Shown: positions 18,085 through 27,196 of the stretch, piece after piece
Layout: the number at the start of each line of letters is the position of its first letter
Position numbering within the stretch: position 1 is the first letter of the stretch
Origin: Psychromonas antarctica
GTDB taxonomy: Bacteria > Pseudomonadota > Gammaproteobacteria > Enterobacterales > Psychromonadaceae
Assembly (NCBI RefSeq): GCF_022267535.1
Contig: NZ_JAHNZV010000001.1
Span: 1-64,000, forward strand
Direction of reading: 5' to 3'
Length of the DNA stretch: 64,000 nt
Made by a program: the position numbers and the translations under genes
Notes under the pieces: model-generated
Database searches by the model: none
What the model was told of the DNA's origin: nothing
The model's input: only the letters and a program-made list of their open reading frames with translations

Positions 18085-19724
18085 TATTCTGCTGCTCTCC
18101 CTTTTTGCGGAAATAATCCCTTAGGTCGTTTTTGAATAAACAGGATCAAGCCGACTAGAACAATAATATTGGCTAGAACGGGGCCCATTGAGGGTTCTAA
18201 GAATTTATTAAAGGTACCGAGTGTCATTGCCGCGACCAACGTGCCCCATAAGTTGCCTACGCCACCAAATACCACTACCAGGAAGGAGTCGATAATATAA
18301 GCCTGTCCTAAGTTAGGGCCAACATTGGTTAATTGACTTAAGGCTACACCAGCAATACCTGCAATACCGGAGCCTAAACCGAAGGTTATCGCATCGACCC
18401 ATGAGCTTTTGATGCTTAAGGCGCGGGCCATATCGCGGTTTTGTGAAACGGCGCGAACGTGTAGGCCCAGTGAGGATTTTTTTAAAATCATTAATAGTGA
18501 GAAAAACACCATCAGGGCAAATAAAATAATATATAAACGGTTATAGGTTAATGAAAAAATCGGGTTTATGTCCAGTGATCCACTCATCCACTGAGGCGCC
18601 TCAACTTGACGATTTAAGGGAGAAAATATGGTACGAACGAGTTGTTGCAAAATAAGACTAATACCAAAAGTAGCTAATAGTGTTTCTAAAGGACGACCTT
18701 TTAGAAACCGTATCACGCCACGTTCAATTATTATTCCGACTAAGCCAGAGACAACAAAAGCTGCTGGAATAGCCATTAATAATGAATATTCAATTAGGGT
18801 CGGGAAGGTTTGCTGAATGACATAAGTCGTATAGGCTCCGAGCATCATCATTTCGCCGTGTGCCATATTGATAACACCCATTACGCCGAAAGTAATTGCA
18901 AGTCCAATGGCTGATAATAGTAATACCGAACCTAAACTTAAACCAAAAAAGAGGTGATCAGCTATTTGATAGAGATCGCCTTGCTGTTCAATTTTATCGA
19001 TAGCATGGCTTAATGCTCGTGTTAGTTCGCTCTTATCTGATAAGGCGGTTGAGTTGTCTAACGCTTTCACTAGTGCGTTTTTAACTGCAGGCTCCAAACG
19101 CCCTGTTAATATGCTCACTGCCGCTAGTTTTTCAGCTTCGGTGCCGGCTTTTAACTGCTCAACAGCTAACACGACAGACATTAGTTCACGTATTTTACTT
19201 TGTGGTTCGTTATCGTGTAATAGGGTAACGCTTTTAATGCCGACTTTGTTGGGACTGTCTAATAGTTGTTTGACCGCCTCTAAGCGTATAGCGGGATCTT
19301 TTGCATTCAATTCCATATTGGACAACAGATCGCCTATTTGTCTACGAATTCTGTTATTAGTTCTAACTTTTTTAATGGCTGAACTCGTTACTGATGGCAG
19401 TGGCGCATTACTTAGTAAATCGGTTAAGTCATATTTTTTGTGTTGGGTTCGTTGTGCATGTACCAGTTGTTTATTAGCTTTTAAGTAGTACAGTTCGCCG
19501 GCTTGTAACGTTTCTAAAATGGCCGGTACTTGTGGTGCTGAGGTGGCTGCTATTTTTTTAATTAAAGGCGCCATCTTATTTAATTTTGTGTTTGGTAATT
19601 GTTTGAGTAGGCTGGCTAGCGTGGTTTCAGCTTGTTGCTCATTACCTGCCGTTGCAAGATGGTCATCAGCTGCAACATGCCACGACATTAAGCAGAAAAC
19701 CAATAGAGAAAAAAGTCGCAACAT
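18084..19724 (-). CDS. urtB: Urea ABC transporter permease UrtB
   Basis: The 546-residue protein has a signal peptide and a roughly 230-residue non-membrane region before the LivH-like permease domain. That long N-terminal extension distinguishes UrtB from LivH and is normal for the urea family. The permease part shows GVINMAHGEMMMLGAY near 285 and the coupling segment VRAVSQNRDMARALSI near 430. The extension has HEAT-like helix pairs (AIRLEAVKQLLDS) and should lie in the periplasm. Confidence 0.95.
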   Translation of the reverse strand: MLRLFSLLVFCLMSWHVAADDHLATAGNEQQAETTLASLLKQLPNTKLNKMAPLIKKIAATSAPQVPAILETLQAGELYYLKANKQLVHAQRTQHKKYDLTDLLSNAPLPSVTSSAIKKVRTNNRIRRQIGDLLSNMELNAKDPAIRLEAVKQLLDSPNKVGIKSVTLLHDNEPQSKIRELMSVVLAVEQLKAGTEAEKLAAVSILTGRLEPAVKNALVKALDNSTALSDKSELTRALSHAIDKIEQQGDLYQIADHLFFGLSLGSVLLLSAIGLAITFGVMGVINMAHGEMMMLGAYTTYVIQQTFPTLIEYSLLMAIPAAFVVSGLVGIIIERGVIRFLKGRPLETLLATFGISLILQQLVRTIFSPLNRQVEAPQWMSGSLDINPIFSLTYNRLYIILFALMVFFSLLMILKKSSLGLHVRAVSQNRDMARALSIKSSWVDAITFGLGSGIAGIAGVALSQLTNVGPNLGQAYIIDSFLVVVFGGVGNLWGTLVAAMTLGTFNKFLEPSMGPVLANIIVLVGLILFIQKRPKGLFPQKGRAAE

Positions 19725-19810
19725 GGGAGTTTCCTTAATAGGTGTTTATTATTCATAATAACTGCGAATATTTATCTCCCAGTTATTGATTGAGCACTTT
19801 ATTGGTCGTC

Positions 19811-20392
19811 TTAAACGGCAAGGTAAAGACCGCCAAGTGCAATGGCTCCGCCTGCAAAACGGCTGAATTTGTGTAATGCTATTTTTTGAAAGAATTGTCC
19901 AAAGGCGATACCTGTGCTGTGGAGTAATACTGTGGCAAGTACAAATCCAATCGTATAAGTCATCGCGGCAGCCTCAATTGGCATTTCAGCGCCGTGTGCT
20001 GCACCGTGGAAAATTGCAAAAATACCGACCAGCAACGCACTATAGGTAACGGGTAATTTGTATGCGCTTGCGATTAAAGCACCGAGCACCAAGACAGAAG
20101 CTAATATACCGACCTCGATAAAAGGAATCTGCACCCCTGAAAAACCGATTAGACCGCCGATTACCATCAAAATAACAAAGCTGCTAGGCACTGCCCATAA
20201 CGCTTTTCCACCGAGTTGCACGGCCCAAAGTCCAACAGCTAGCATGGCGAGTAGGTGATCCATGCCACTTATGGGATGGTTTAGTCCATGCATAAAGCTG
20301 GTTGGTTCAGCAACACCGGTATGTGCCATTGCGGCTGTTGGGAGTAGCAGCAATAATGCAGCTGTCTTTAAATATATTTTTTTACTCATCAA
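19811..20392 (-). CDS. HupE/UreJ-family probable nickel transporter
   Basis: The 193-residue protein has a cleavable signal (AMA-H), then His-rich HTGVAEPTSFMHGLNHPISGMDHLLAMLAVGLWA, the defining HupE/UreJ motif, and about six membrane segments. Characterised family members are nickel permeases or facilitators found with urease or hydrogenase genes. Its place between urtA and urtB, in a cluster that otherwise has no nickel importer, supports nickel uptake for urease. Cobalt cannot be excluded. Confidence 0.9.
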   Translation of the reverse strand: MMSKKIYLKTAALLLLLPTAAMAHTGVAEPTSFMHGLNHPISGMDHLLAMLAVGLWAVQLGGKALWAVPSSFVILMVIGGLIGFSGVQIPFIEVGILASVLVLGALIASAYKLPVTYSALLVGIFAIFHGAAHGAEMPIEAAAMTYTIGFVLATVLLHSTGIAFGQFFQKIALHKFSRFAGGAIALGGLYLAV

Positions 20393-20408
20393 CCTTTCTC
20401 CTGTTATG

Positions 20409-20430
20409 AAAAAGTGGGCCTAAGCCCACT
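20409..20430 (-). terminator. Attenuating terminator after urtA
   Basis: On the minus strand AGTGGGC-ttag-GCCCACT is followed by TTTT. It lies about 20 bp after the urtA stop and before hupE. The rest of the module has no other clear internal terminator, so this one probably lets extra urtA be made relative to the downstream genes, as expected for a periplasmic binding protein. Confidence 0.8.
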
Positions 20431-20451
20431 GAATCAATTAGCTATTTGTTA

Positions 20452-21729
20452 TTATTTACCTGAACATTTAGCTGTTTTGATATTAAAGTTGCCACAGCTA
20501 ACCGGAGCCGTCCAATCTGAGATAAGGTCTTTCGAGCTTGGTAGATAGTTAGACCAAGCATCACCAATCACCGTGTCGGGTGTCGACCAAACTACTTCAA
20601 ACTGACCGTCCGCTTGAATTTCACCGATAAAGACAGGTTTAGATAAATGATGGTTGCTGTTCATAACGGCAATTCCACCTGTTAAGTTAGGTATTGCTAT
20701 GCCAATCATCGCTTGTTCTACTGCATCAACATCTGTAGTACCCGCTTTCTCAACTGCTTTTACCCACATTTTGAAACCAATGTAGGTCGCTTCCATAGGA
20801 TCATTTGTGACACGTTTGTCATCACCAATATATTTTTTCCAGTTCGCGATAAATTCTTCATTTTCTTCTGTATCAATGCTTTGAAAGTAGTTCCAAGCAG
20901 CCATATGTCCGACTAATGGTGTTGTATCAAAACCAGATAGTTCTTCTTCACCTACAGAAAACGCGATAACTGGGATATCTTCAGCAGAAACCCCTTGATT
21001 GCCGAGCTCTTTGTAGAAAGGAATATTTGCATCACCATTAATGGTTGAAACGACCGCTGTTTTTTTGCCTGTAGAACCAAATTTCTTCACATCAGCAACA
21101 ATGTTTTGCCAATCAGAATGGCCAAATGGAGTGTAGTTCACCATAATATCTTCAGGTTTCACGCCTTTAGATAATAGATAAGCTTCTAGAATTTTATTGG
21201 TTGTACGTGGATAGACATAATCTGTACCTAATAATACCCAACGTTTCGCACCGATATCATTCATTAGGTAATCAACCGCGGGGATAGCTTGCTGATTTGG
21301 CGCGGCACCAGTGTAAAATATATTGCGCGATGATTCTTCACCTTCATATTGAACAGGGTAAAACATTAAGCCGTCCAATTCTTCAAGCACGGGTAAAACT
21401 GATTTACGTGAAACTGAAGTCCAGCTTCCGAAAATAACATCAACTTTATCTTTGGCTAGTAATTCACGTCCTTTTTCAGCAAAAAGTGGCCAGTTTGATG
21501 CAGGATCAACAACCACCGCTTCGATTTTTTTACCTAATAAGCCACCTTTGGCGTTTTGATCCGCTATCATCATTAGTACGGTGTCTTTTAGCGTCGTTTC
21601 ACTGATTGCCATGGTGCCTGAGAGTGAATGTAAAACACCTACTTTGATGTTTTCTGCGGCAAAAGCAAAATTGGATATCATCGTGCTTGCAACAATCGAA
21701 CTTGCAACTATCAGTTTTTTAAATTTCAT
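20452..21729 (-). CDS. urtA: Urea ABC transporter substrate-binding protein UrtA
   Basis: The 425-residue protein has a signal peptide ending FAFA-AEN and then IKVGVLHSLSGTMAISETTLKD, the standard UrtA opening. Further family blocks are VVDPASNWPLFAEK, GSWTSVSRKSVLPV, LMFYPVQYEGEE and MEATYIGFKMW. It captures urea in the periplasm for UrtBCDE. It is the first gene of the urea module, with a terminator hairpin after it. Confidence 0.97.
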   Translation of the reverse strand: MKFKKLIVASSIVASTMISNFAFAAENIKVGVLHSLSGTMAISETTLKDTVLMMIADQNAKGGLLGKKIEAVVVDPASNWPLFAEKGRELLAKDKVDVIFGSWTSVSRKSVLPVLEELDGLMFYPVQYEGEESSRNIFYTGAAPNQQAIPAVDYLMNDIGAKRWVLLGTDYVYPRTTNKILEAYLLSKGVKPEDIMVNYTPFGHSDWQNIVADVKKFGSTGKKTAVVSTINGDANIPFYKELGNQGVSAEDIPVIAFSVGEEELSGFDTTPLVGHMAAWNYFQSIDTEENEEFIANWKKYIGDDKRVTNDPMEATYIGFKMWVKAVEKAGTTDVDAVEQAMIGIAIPNLTGGIAVMNSNHHLSKPVFIGEIQADGQFEVVWSTPDTVIGDAWSNYLPSSKDLISDWTAPVSCGNFNIKTAKCSGK

Positions 21730-21974
21730 TATGAGTTTCCTTTTCTCTATTAATGGTTCTCGAGCCTTGCTCTGCGGGGTAAAGCTTAATCTAACCTTAT
21801 TTCAAGTGAAGCTAGTATCTCTTAATCAATGCAAGCATTAAATGCGTAAAAGCGCGCAATCAAGTACGCAAATATGCGCATATAATTACGTGCTTTATCA
21901 GTGTAAAATAAATAAATATTTGCCCGTAATTGAATGAAATTTCACTAATAACTCCATTAAACAAGTCGCATCTT
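21730..21974. promoter_or_regulatory. Divergent control region between urtA and the permease-kinase gene
   Basis: This 245-bp gap must hold the promoters for the minus-strand urea module and the plus-strand sensor gene. It contains several related words with GCG, around 21841-21895 (TGCGTAAAAGCGCGCAA, GTACGCAAATATGCGCAT), that could be regulator sites, but no clean operator palindrome or sigma-54 promoter was found by eye. Confidence 0.4.
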
Positions 21975-24900
21975 ATGATCTCTAATCAGAAAATAATTAA
22001 AGCACGTAGAACCTATAATAAGCTTGTGGCTAACGAGATGATGGAAGATTTCGCTCTGCGTTTTACCGCAAAACGGGCGAGAAAGTGGTCCTTAAACCGT
22101 ATTTCGGTAACCGCATTAGGGACTATTTCCTTTTTAGTATTAGAAGCGATTGGTGGGGCTATCACCCTTAATTATGGCTTTGAAAATTCGGCATGGGCCA
22201 TTTTAGCGGTTACTTTTATTATTTTTTTCACGGGTTTACCGATCAGTTATTACGCTGCAAAATATGGCGTGGATATAGACTTACTTAGCCGTGGTGCAGG
22301 ATTTGGTTATATTGGTTCGACCATCGCTTCGCTTATCTATGCTTCTTTTACCTTTATCTTTTTTGCTCTTGAAGCCTCTATCATGTCGATGGCGCTACAG
22401 ATCCTGTTTGATTTACCTCTTTCGCTCGGCTATATCATAAGTGCTTTACTGGTGGTGCCATTAGTAACGCACGGCATTACCTATATAAGTCGGTTTCAGG
22501 TCTGGAGCCAACCTTTGTGGATTGCACTACAATTACTGCCGCTATTTTTTGTTTTTAGTCACGCAGATAGCCAATTAAGTGGCTGGCTAAGCTTTACTGG
22601 CGCCGCGGCAGAGGAGGGGGCTTCATTTAACCTATTGCTATTTGGTGCGGCCTCCGCTGTATTGCTTTCTTTAGTGGCGCAAATTGGTGAGCAAGTTGAT
22701 TTTTTACGTTTTTTACCTGAAAAACCTCAGCAGGGGGCGTTGCGTTGGTGGATTGCATTAATCGCGGGCGGCCCGGGTTGGATTATTTTTGGTGCACTAA
22801 AACTTTTTTTAGGCTCTTTTTTAGCCTATTTTGCATTGCAGCAAGGGATTAGCAGTGATTTTGCGGGTGATCCAGCACATATGTATCAGCTTGCTTATGG
22901 CTATGTATTTGAAAATAAACAAATTGCACTTACCGTTGCTTGCGTATTTGTGGTTATCTCACAACTGAAAATTAATGTAGCGAATGCTTATGCAGGTTCC
23001 TTGGCTTGGTCAAACTTTTTTTCTCGCGTAACCCAAAATCATCCTGGGCGAGTTGTGTGGATGCTATTTAATGTTGCCATTGCTTTATTGCTAATGGAAT
23101 TAGGTATTTATCAAACGATTGCCAGTATGTTATCGGTTTATTCGGTGCTGGTACTGGCTTGGTTAAGTTCTGTTGTTGCTGATCTTATTATTAATAAACC
23201 GCTTGGTTTCAGTCCTAAGCATATCGAATTTAAACGCTCACACTTATATGATATTAACCCGGTCGGTGTTGGTTCAATGTTGATCGCTTCTTTTGCTGGG
23301 TTGACTGCGCATCTGGGGTTCTATGGCGAAACAGCAAGAGCGCTGGCTTCATTTGTTGCCTGTTTTTTGCCTTTTATAACCGCGCCATTAATCGCTTGGT
23401 TAACTAAAGGAAAGTTCTATTTAGTAGAGGCTGATAAAAGTGAGATTAACGTAATAACGCGCTGTCACATTTGTGAAAATGACTTTGATCCTGAAGACAT
23501 GACTTTTTGTCCAGCCTACGGAAAAGCGATCTGCTCATTATGTTGTAGTTTGGATGTGCGCTGCGGAGATCAATGCCGTCCTCATGCAACGCTTTCGCAG
23601 CAATCACATGACTTTTTCTCTCGTTTTTTAAGTACCAAGCTGCTGCGTAAAATGACGAATCCTCTAAGCCAGTTTATTGCTCTGACCTGTGCATTGAGTT
23701 TTATTGGCGCGTCCATTTTGTATTTAATCCATCTGCAAGTTCCGCTTAATGATCCTGTTGTTAAACAGCTGTTTGCGAGTACTCTCGTGAAAATATTCTT
23801 TCTTTTACTGATTACGATAGGGGTGGTGAGCTGGCTCTTTATTTTAGCGCGAAGCGGTAATCAACGGGCGTTAAAAGAGTTAAGATCACAAACGAACGCA
23901 CTGGCTAAAGAGATATCGGCTCATGAGAAAACCGCCGATGCGTTGCAAACCGCAAAAGAGGTTGCAGAAGCCGCCAATGAAGCTAAAAGCCGTTACTTGG
24001 CAGGGTTAAGTCATGAATTGCGCACACCGCTCAATGTACTACTCGGTTATGCACAGTTGCTCAGTCGAGATCAGGCGTTACCCATAAAGCAGCGTGAAAC
24101 GATAGCGATTGTTAAACGTAATGGCGAACATTTAGCGGATCTGATTGAGGGCCTATTAGAAATTTCAAAAATTGAGGCTGGCCGAGTTAATCTGCAGCGA
24201 GATGAATTTAATTTAAAAGCGATTTTGCAGCAACTGGTGGATATGTTTCAGATGCAGGCCAGCAAAAAAGGGTTGAAGTTTCATTATATTACCAGCCCTA
24301 ATCTTCCCGATTATGTAGCTACAGATAAGCAACGCTTTCGCCAAATTTTAATTAATTTAATTTCTAATGCGATTAAATATACGCAGCAGGGAGAGATCAC
24401 GTTTAAAGTTGCATATCGCAGTGAAGTGGCTCATTTTAGTATTATTGATAGCGGTGTTGGTATTTCCAAAAGCGACCAAGAACTTATTTTCAAACCTTTT
24501 GAACAGATCCGCTCGACACATAGCCAAGCTATTTCAGGGACCGGATTGGGATTAACTATTTCGCGTTCGTTGGCTGAATTAATGGGAGGCGAAATAAGTG
24601 TAACTAGCACATTAGGGCAAGGTTCAACTTTTAATTTTCGGCTTATGTTATTTAAATTGCATAAAGACCCTAAAGAGCCAGAATTTACTCAATTACATGC
24701 TATTGGCTATAGCGGGAAAAAACAAACCGTATTAGTCGTTGATGATGATAGCAATCAACGCGATCTTATCGATGAGTTGTTAACGCCTATTGGCTTTGAA
24801 GTATTACAGGCCGAAAGCGCGAAGACAGGTTTCACGCTTTTGGATACACGTGATATTGATCTTATTTTATTAGATGTGCGTATGCCAGAAATGGATGGTT

Positions 24901-25340
24901 GGACAATGGTTAAACTGTTGCGGGAAGCACATTATGGTATGCCAGTACTGATGGTGTCGGCCAATGCCCGTGATGCAGAATATAATTTGCAAGCAGAAGG
25001 CTACCATAACGGTTATATTGCAAAACCCGTTAATTTAGATGCTTTGTTGGGGAAAATTGCGCAGTTATTGGATCTGCAGTGGCATTATAAAAACACCGTA
25101 AAAGTAGTTGCACCAACTCGTCAGGAGCAAGCTAGACCTTTGGCAACAATGGTGCAATATCAAGCGCTAATCGCTTTAGCTGAAATTGGTTATCTTTCTG
25201 GTTTTAAAGATAAATTTGCCGAAATAGAAACACAATACCGTTATCCAGAAGAGGTTGAAGCGCAAATCAAAAACTATGTTGAAGTGTGTAATTTCCCGAA
25301 AATTATTGAATATTTAAGTGAGTTAAATCATGACGCATGA
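21975..25340 (+). CDS. NCS1-type permease fused to hybrid histidine kinase
   Basis: Starting from ATG 21975 (a TTG 15 codons earlier is possible; neither has a strong ribosome site), the protein is about 1121 residues. Residues about 35-490 form a multi-pass membrane domain resembling cytosine/purine (NCS1) permeases (EAIGGAITLNYGF, LLSRGAGFGYIGS). Next comes a Cys-rich segment from about 495 to 535 with CxxC pairs and CSLCC, a probable metal site. Two further membrane segments precede the kinase: phospho-acceptor His 680 (SHELRTPLN), N-box NLISNAIKY, G-boxes DSGVGIS and GTGLGLT. A receiver domain follows with phospho-acceptor Asp 967. It is divergent from urtA and overlaps the next regulator gene by 11 bp. 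Sensing of urea or another nitrogen compound is inferred from position only. Confidence 0.9.
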   Translation: MISNQKIIKARRTYNKLVANEMMEDFALRFTAKRARKWSLNRISVTALGTISFLVLEAIGGAITLNYGFENSAWAILAVTFIIFFTGLPISYYAAKYGVDIDLLSRGAGFGYIGSTIASLIYASFTFIFFALEASIMSMALQILFDLPLSLGYIISALLVVPLVTHGITYISRFQVWSQPLWIALQLLPLFFVFSHADSQLSGWLSFTGAAAEEGASFNLLLFGAASAVLLSLVAQIGEQVDFLRFLPEKPQQGALRWWIALIAGGPGWIIFGALKLFLGSFLAYFALQQGISSDFAGDPAHMYQLAYGYVFENKQIALTVACVFVVISQLKINVANAYAGSLAWSNFFSRVTQNHPGRVVWMLFNVAIALLLMELGIYQTIASMLSVYSVLVLAWLSSVVADLIINKPLGFSPKHIEFKRSHLYDINPVGVGSMLIASFAGLTAHLGFYGETARALASFVACFLPFITAPLIAWLTKGKFYLVEADKSEINVITRCHICENDFDPEDMTFCPAYGKAICSLCCSLDVRCGDQCRPHATLSQQSHDFFSRFLSTKLLRKMTNPLSQFIALTCALSFIGASILYLIHLQVPLNDPVVKQLFASTLVKIFFLLLITIGVVSWLFILARSGNQRALKELRSQTNALAKEISAHEKTADALQTAKEVAEAANEAKSRYLAGLSHELRTPLNVLLGYAQLLSRDQALPIKQRETIAIVKRNGEHLADLIEGLLEISKIEAGRVNLQRDEFNLKAILQQLVDMFQMQASKKGLKFHYITSPNLPDYVATDKQRFRQILINLISNAIKYTQQGEITFKVAYRSEVAHFSIIDSGVGISKSDQELIFKPFEQIRSTHSQAISGTGLGLTISRSLAELMGGEISVTSTLGQGSTFNFRLMLFKLHKDPKEPEFTQLHAIGYSGKKQTVLVVDDDSNQRDLIDELLTPIGFEVLQAESAKTGFTLLDTRDIDLILLDVRMPEMDGWTMVKLLREAHYGMPVLMVSANARDAEYNLQAEGYHNGYIAKPVNLDALLGKIAQLLDLQWHYKNTVKVVAPTRQEQARPLATMVQYQALIALAEIGYLSGFKDKFAEIETQYRYPEEVEAQIKNYVEVCNFPKIIEYLSELNHDA

Positions 25341-26217
25341 AAATCGTGATGTAGTGTTAGTAGTTGATGATTCACCAGAATCATTGGGTATGCTTAATGT
25401 TGCGCTAAATAGTCAGGGATATACTGCGTTAGTTGCGCTCAGTGGTATGCAAGCGTTAGCCATTGCTGAAAAAGTCCCTCCGGATGTTGTGTTATTGGAT
25501 GCGATGATGCCGGAAATGGATGGTTTTGAAACCTGTCGAAAGTTGAAGCTGATACTCCCTAATACACCCATTATTTTTATGACGGGATTAACTGATGTTG
25601 AAGATATTGTTAAAGGCTTCGATGCAGGGGGTGTCGATTATGTGACTAAGCCTATTTCACCCGATGAAGTGATTGTGCGTATTAAACGGCATATTGAAAC
25701 GGCTAAATTAGCGCTAAGTGCGCAAGATGCGCTTGATCATGCAGGCAAAAATATGTTTTGTGTGAGTGACTTGGGCCGTTTGTCTTGGGCTACGCCCTAT
25801 GTACATGCCTTAATTGATCAATGCTCAAAAGGGGATGCAAGTCCTTGGGCAAGCATGGCTGGATTAATCGCCATCTGGCTAAAAACAGATACTACTGAGA
25901 ATTTAAAAATAGATTGTTTTTCAGAGTCGATAGAGGTGTTTTACGAAGACAAGCAAGAAAATATGCATTTGCTGCGTATTGTGCAGAAAGTGCAGCAAAA
26001 AAATCCGCAAGATCTGAAGGATAATCTGCCCATAACAAAACGCGAATCAGAAGTTTTATATTGGGTCTCTTACGGTAAAACAAGTTGGGAAATTTCACTC
26101 ATTCTAGCGATGAGTCCACGAACGGTGAATAAACATCTAGAGCAAATTTATAGGAAATTGGGGGTTGATAACCGCACCTCAGCAGCTGCTATCTCAATTC
26201 GTATATTGGAAGCTTAA
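25330..26217 (+). CDS. Response regulator, receiver plus LuxR-type DNA-binding domain
   Basis: The 295-residue product has a receiver at residues 8-125 with phospho-acceptor Asp 57 (LLDAMMPEMDG) and Lys 107 (TKP). A linker of about 110 residues of unknown fold follows, then a LuxR/FixJ helix-turn-helix at about 237-290 (TKRESEVLYWVSYGKTSWEI, SPRTVNKHLEQIYRKLGV). The start codon overlaps the kinase gene end, so the two form an operon and should be partners in a phosphorelay. The adjacent divergent urea module is the most likely target. The long middle linker is larger than in ordinary NarL-type regulators. Confidence 0.92.
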   Translation: MTHENRDVVLVVDDSPESLGMLNVALNSQGYTALVALSGMQALAIAEKVPPDVVLLDAMMPEMDGFETCRKLKLILPNTPIIFMTGLTDVEDIVKGFDAGGVDYVTKPISPDEVIVRIKRHIETAKLALSAQDALDHAGKNMFCVSDLGRLSWATPYVHALIDQCSKGDASPWASMAGLIAIWLKTDTTENLKIDCFSESIEVFYEDKQENMHLLRIVQKVQQKNPQDLKDNLPITKRESEVLYWVSYGKTSWEISLILAMSPRTVNKHLEQIYRKLGVDNRTSAAAISIRILEA

Positions 26218-26262
26218 AGTCTTTTATTATCCACCCATTAAAAGGGCACGGGGTGAATTTTT

Positions 26263-26580
26263 CGTTTCTACGCTCTGCGAGGTAATGTTGATGCCGCTTT
26301 GAGTTCTCGTCAGCTTTCGCTTGTGAGTGCTTGCTGTAACTTTCATTGTTGGTATTTCTCGTTCCCACGTTCTGCGAGGTAATGTTGATGCCGCTTTGAG
26401 TTCTCGTCAGCTTTTGCTTGTGAGCGCTTGCTGTAACTTTCATTGTTGCTATTCCGCCCTGATGCGTTTTTTTCGTTCCCACGCTCTGCGTGGTAATGTT
26501 GATGCCGTTTTGAGTTCTCGTCAGCTTTCGCTTGTGAGCGCGTGCTGTAACTTTCATTGTTGCTATTCCGCCCTTGACGG
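26263..26580 (+). repeat. Three tandem copies of a ~90-110 bp REP-containing repeat
   Basis: Units start near 26263, 26360 and 26474. Each has the hairpin core (CCCACGCTCTGCGTGG in the third copy), then GTAATGTTGATGCCG, GAGTTCTCGTCAGC, and TGCTGTAACTTTCATTGTTG. The spacing is 97 and then 114 bp. The hairpin core is the same as in the short repeats at 60903-61011, which lack the longer tail. No protein is encoded. Confidence 0.8.
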
Positions 26581-26815
26581 CGTGTTACTTTTTCTCAACA
26601 GCAAGAAAATAGGGTAATGATAGTTTTGTTCGTGACACTATGCTGGCGCATAACTCTCAGTGCCGTTCCGAACGTTTTTTTATTCTTGACTGCTCAATTC
26701 CTTTTTAACGCACCGGCTTGGACAGCACATCCCTGTGCTGAGCCAAGCCTAATGAAATCATCCATGATTTCCTTTGCTAAAGTAATTTCTCAGACAAGAA
26801 AACGTAAACGGAAGG
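26558..26815 (+). repeat. Left copy of a structured inverted repeat flanking the phosphatase gene
   Basis: This block matches, in reverse complement, the block at 29533-29845. Shared words include TTCTCAACAGCAAGAAAA, GACACTATGCTGGCGCATAA, TGCCGTTCCGA and CCTTTGCTAAAG. Inside are hairpins GGCTTGG..CCAAGCC (26715-26749) and AAATCAT-cc-ATGATTT (26755-26770). It encodes no plausible protein. Confidence 0.75.
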
Positions 26816-27196
26816 TAAGACGCTAGCCGAATAGGTTTGGATGTCCCCCGAATTCGATCTTCTACCGATTTATATCGACGTTCTGGCTGCTTTTTCTAAA
26901 AGGTTTGGGTGCTCATTTCCTCTTCTTGCTATTAACTTCTTTGTCATCGCATCTTCATATTTTTGTCATGTCTGTATTGTAGAGTTTAACAATCAATATA
27001 TTAGTTGTTTATTGATATTAACTTTACTTTTTACAGTCCGTAAATTTACTGATGGAATATCTTTTATGTCATTAATGGGGCGATTATTTACTATGTTTTT
27101 ACTCTTTATTCTCCGAAATAAAAACTAACTAAACTAACTTTTTTACCTATTTAAATTATGAAACTTATTCAGTAAATCAATATATAAGGAAATAAA
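26816..27196. other. Gap before the alkaline phosphatase gene
   Basis: A hydrophobic 95-codon frame at 26841-27128 has no ribosome site and no family resemblance and is judged spurious. The last 70 bp are very AT-rich and should contain the phosphatase promoter. ATAAGGAAATAAA just before 27197 supplies the ribosome site. Confidence 0.4.

Noticed and set aside
19054-19488. A 144-codon frame antisense to urtB
   Set aside because: It is a shadow of the helical N-terminal extension of urtB and has no start signal or family match.
20452-21729. Branched-chain amino-acid binding protein and transporter
   Set aside because: The urtA sequence blocks, the long UrtB extension and linkage to urease genes favour urea.
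21930-21974. TTG start of the permease-kinase gene
   Set aside because: An ATG 15 codons later gives a more usual N-terminus; no ribosome site favours the TTG, though it cannot be excluded.
26263-26580. Possible CRISPR array
   Set aside because: Units are 90-110 bp with uneven spacing and no short spacers; the core is a REP-like hairpin and no cas gene is present.
26617-26826. A 69-codon frame ending in a basic tail
   Set aside because: It lies entirely inside the left inverted-repeat copy. The right copy does not keep the frame, so pairing and not coding is conserved.
26841-27128. A 95-codon hydrophobic frame upstream of the phosphatase gene
   Set aside because: No ribosome site, no family resemblance and AT-driven hydrophobic composition. 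It lies in repeat-rich noncoding DNA.
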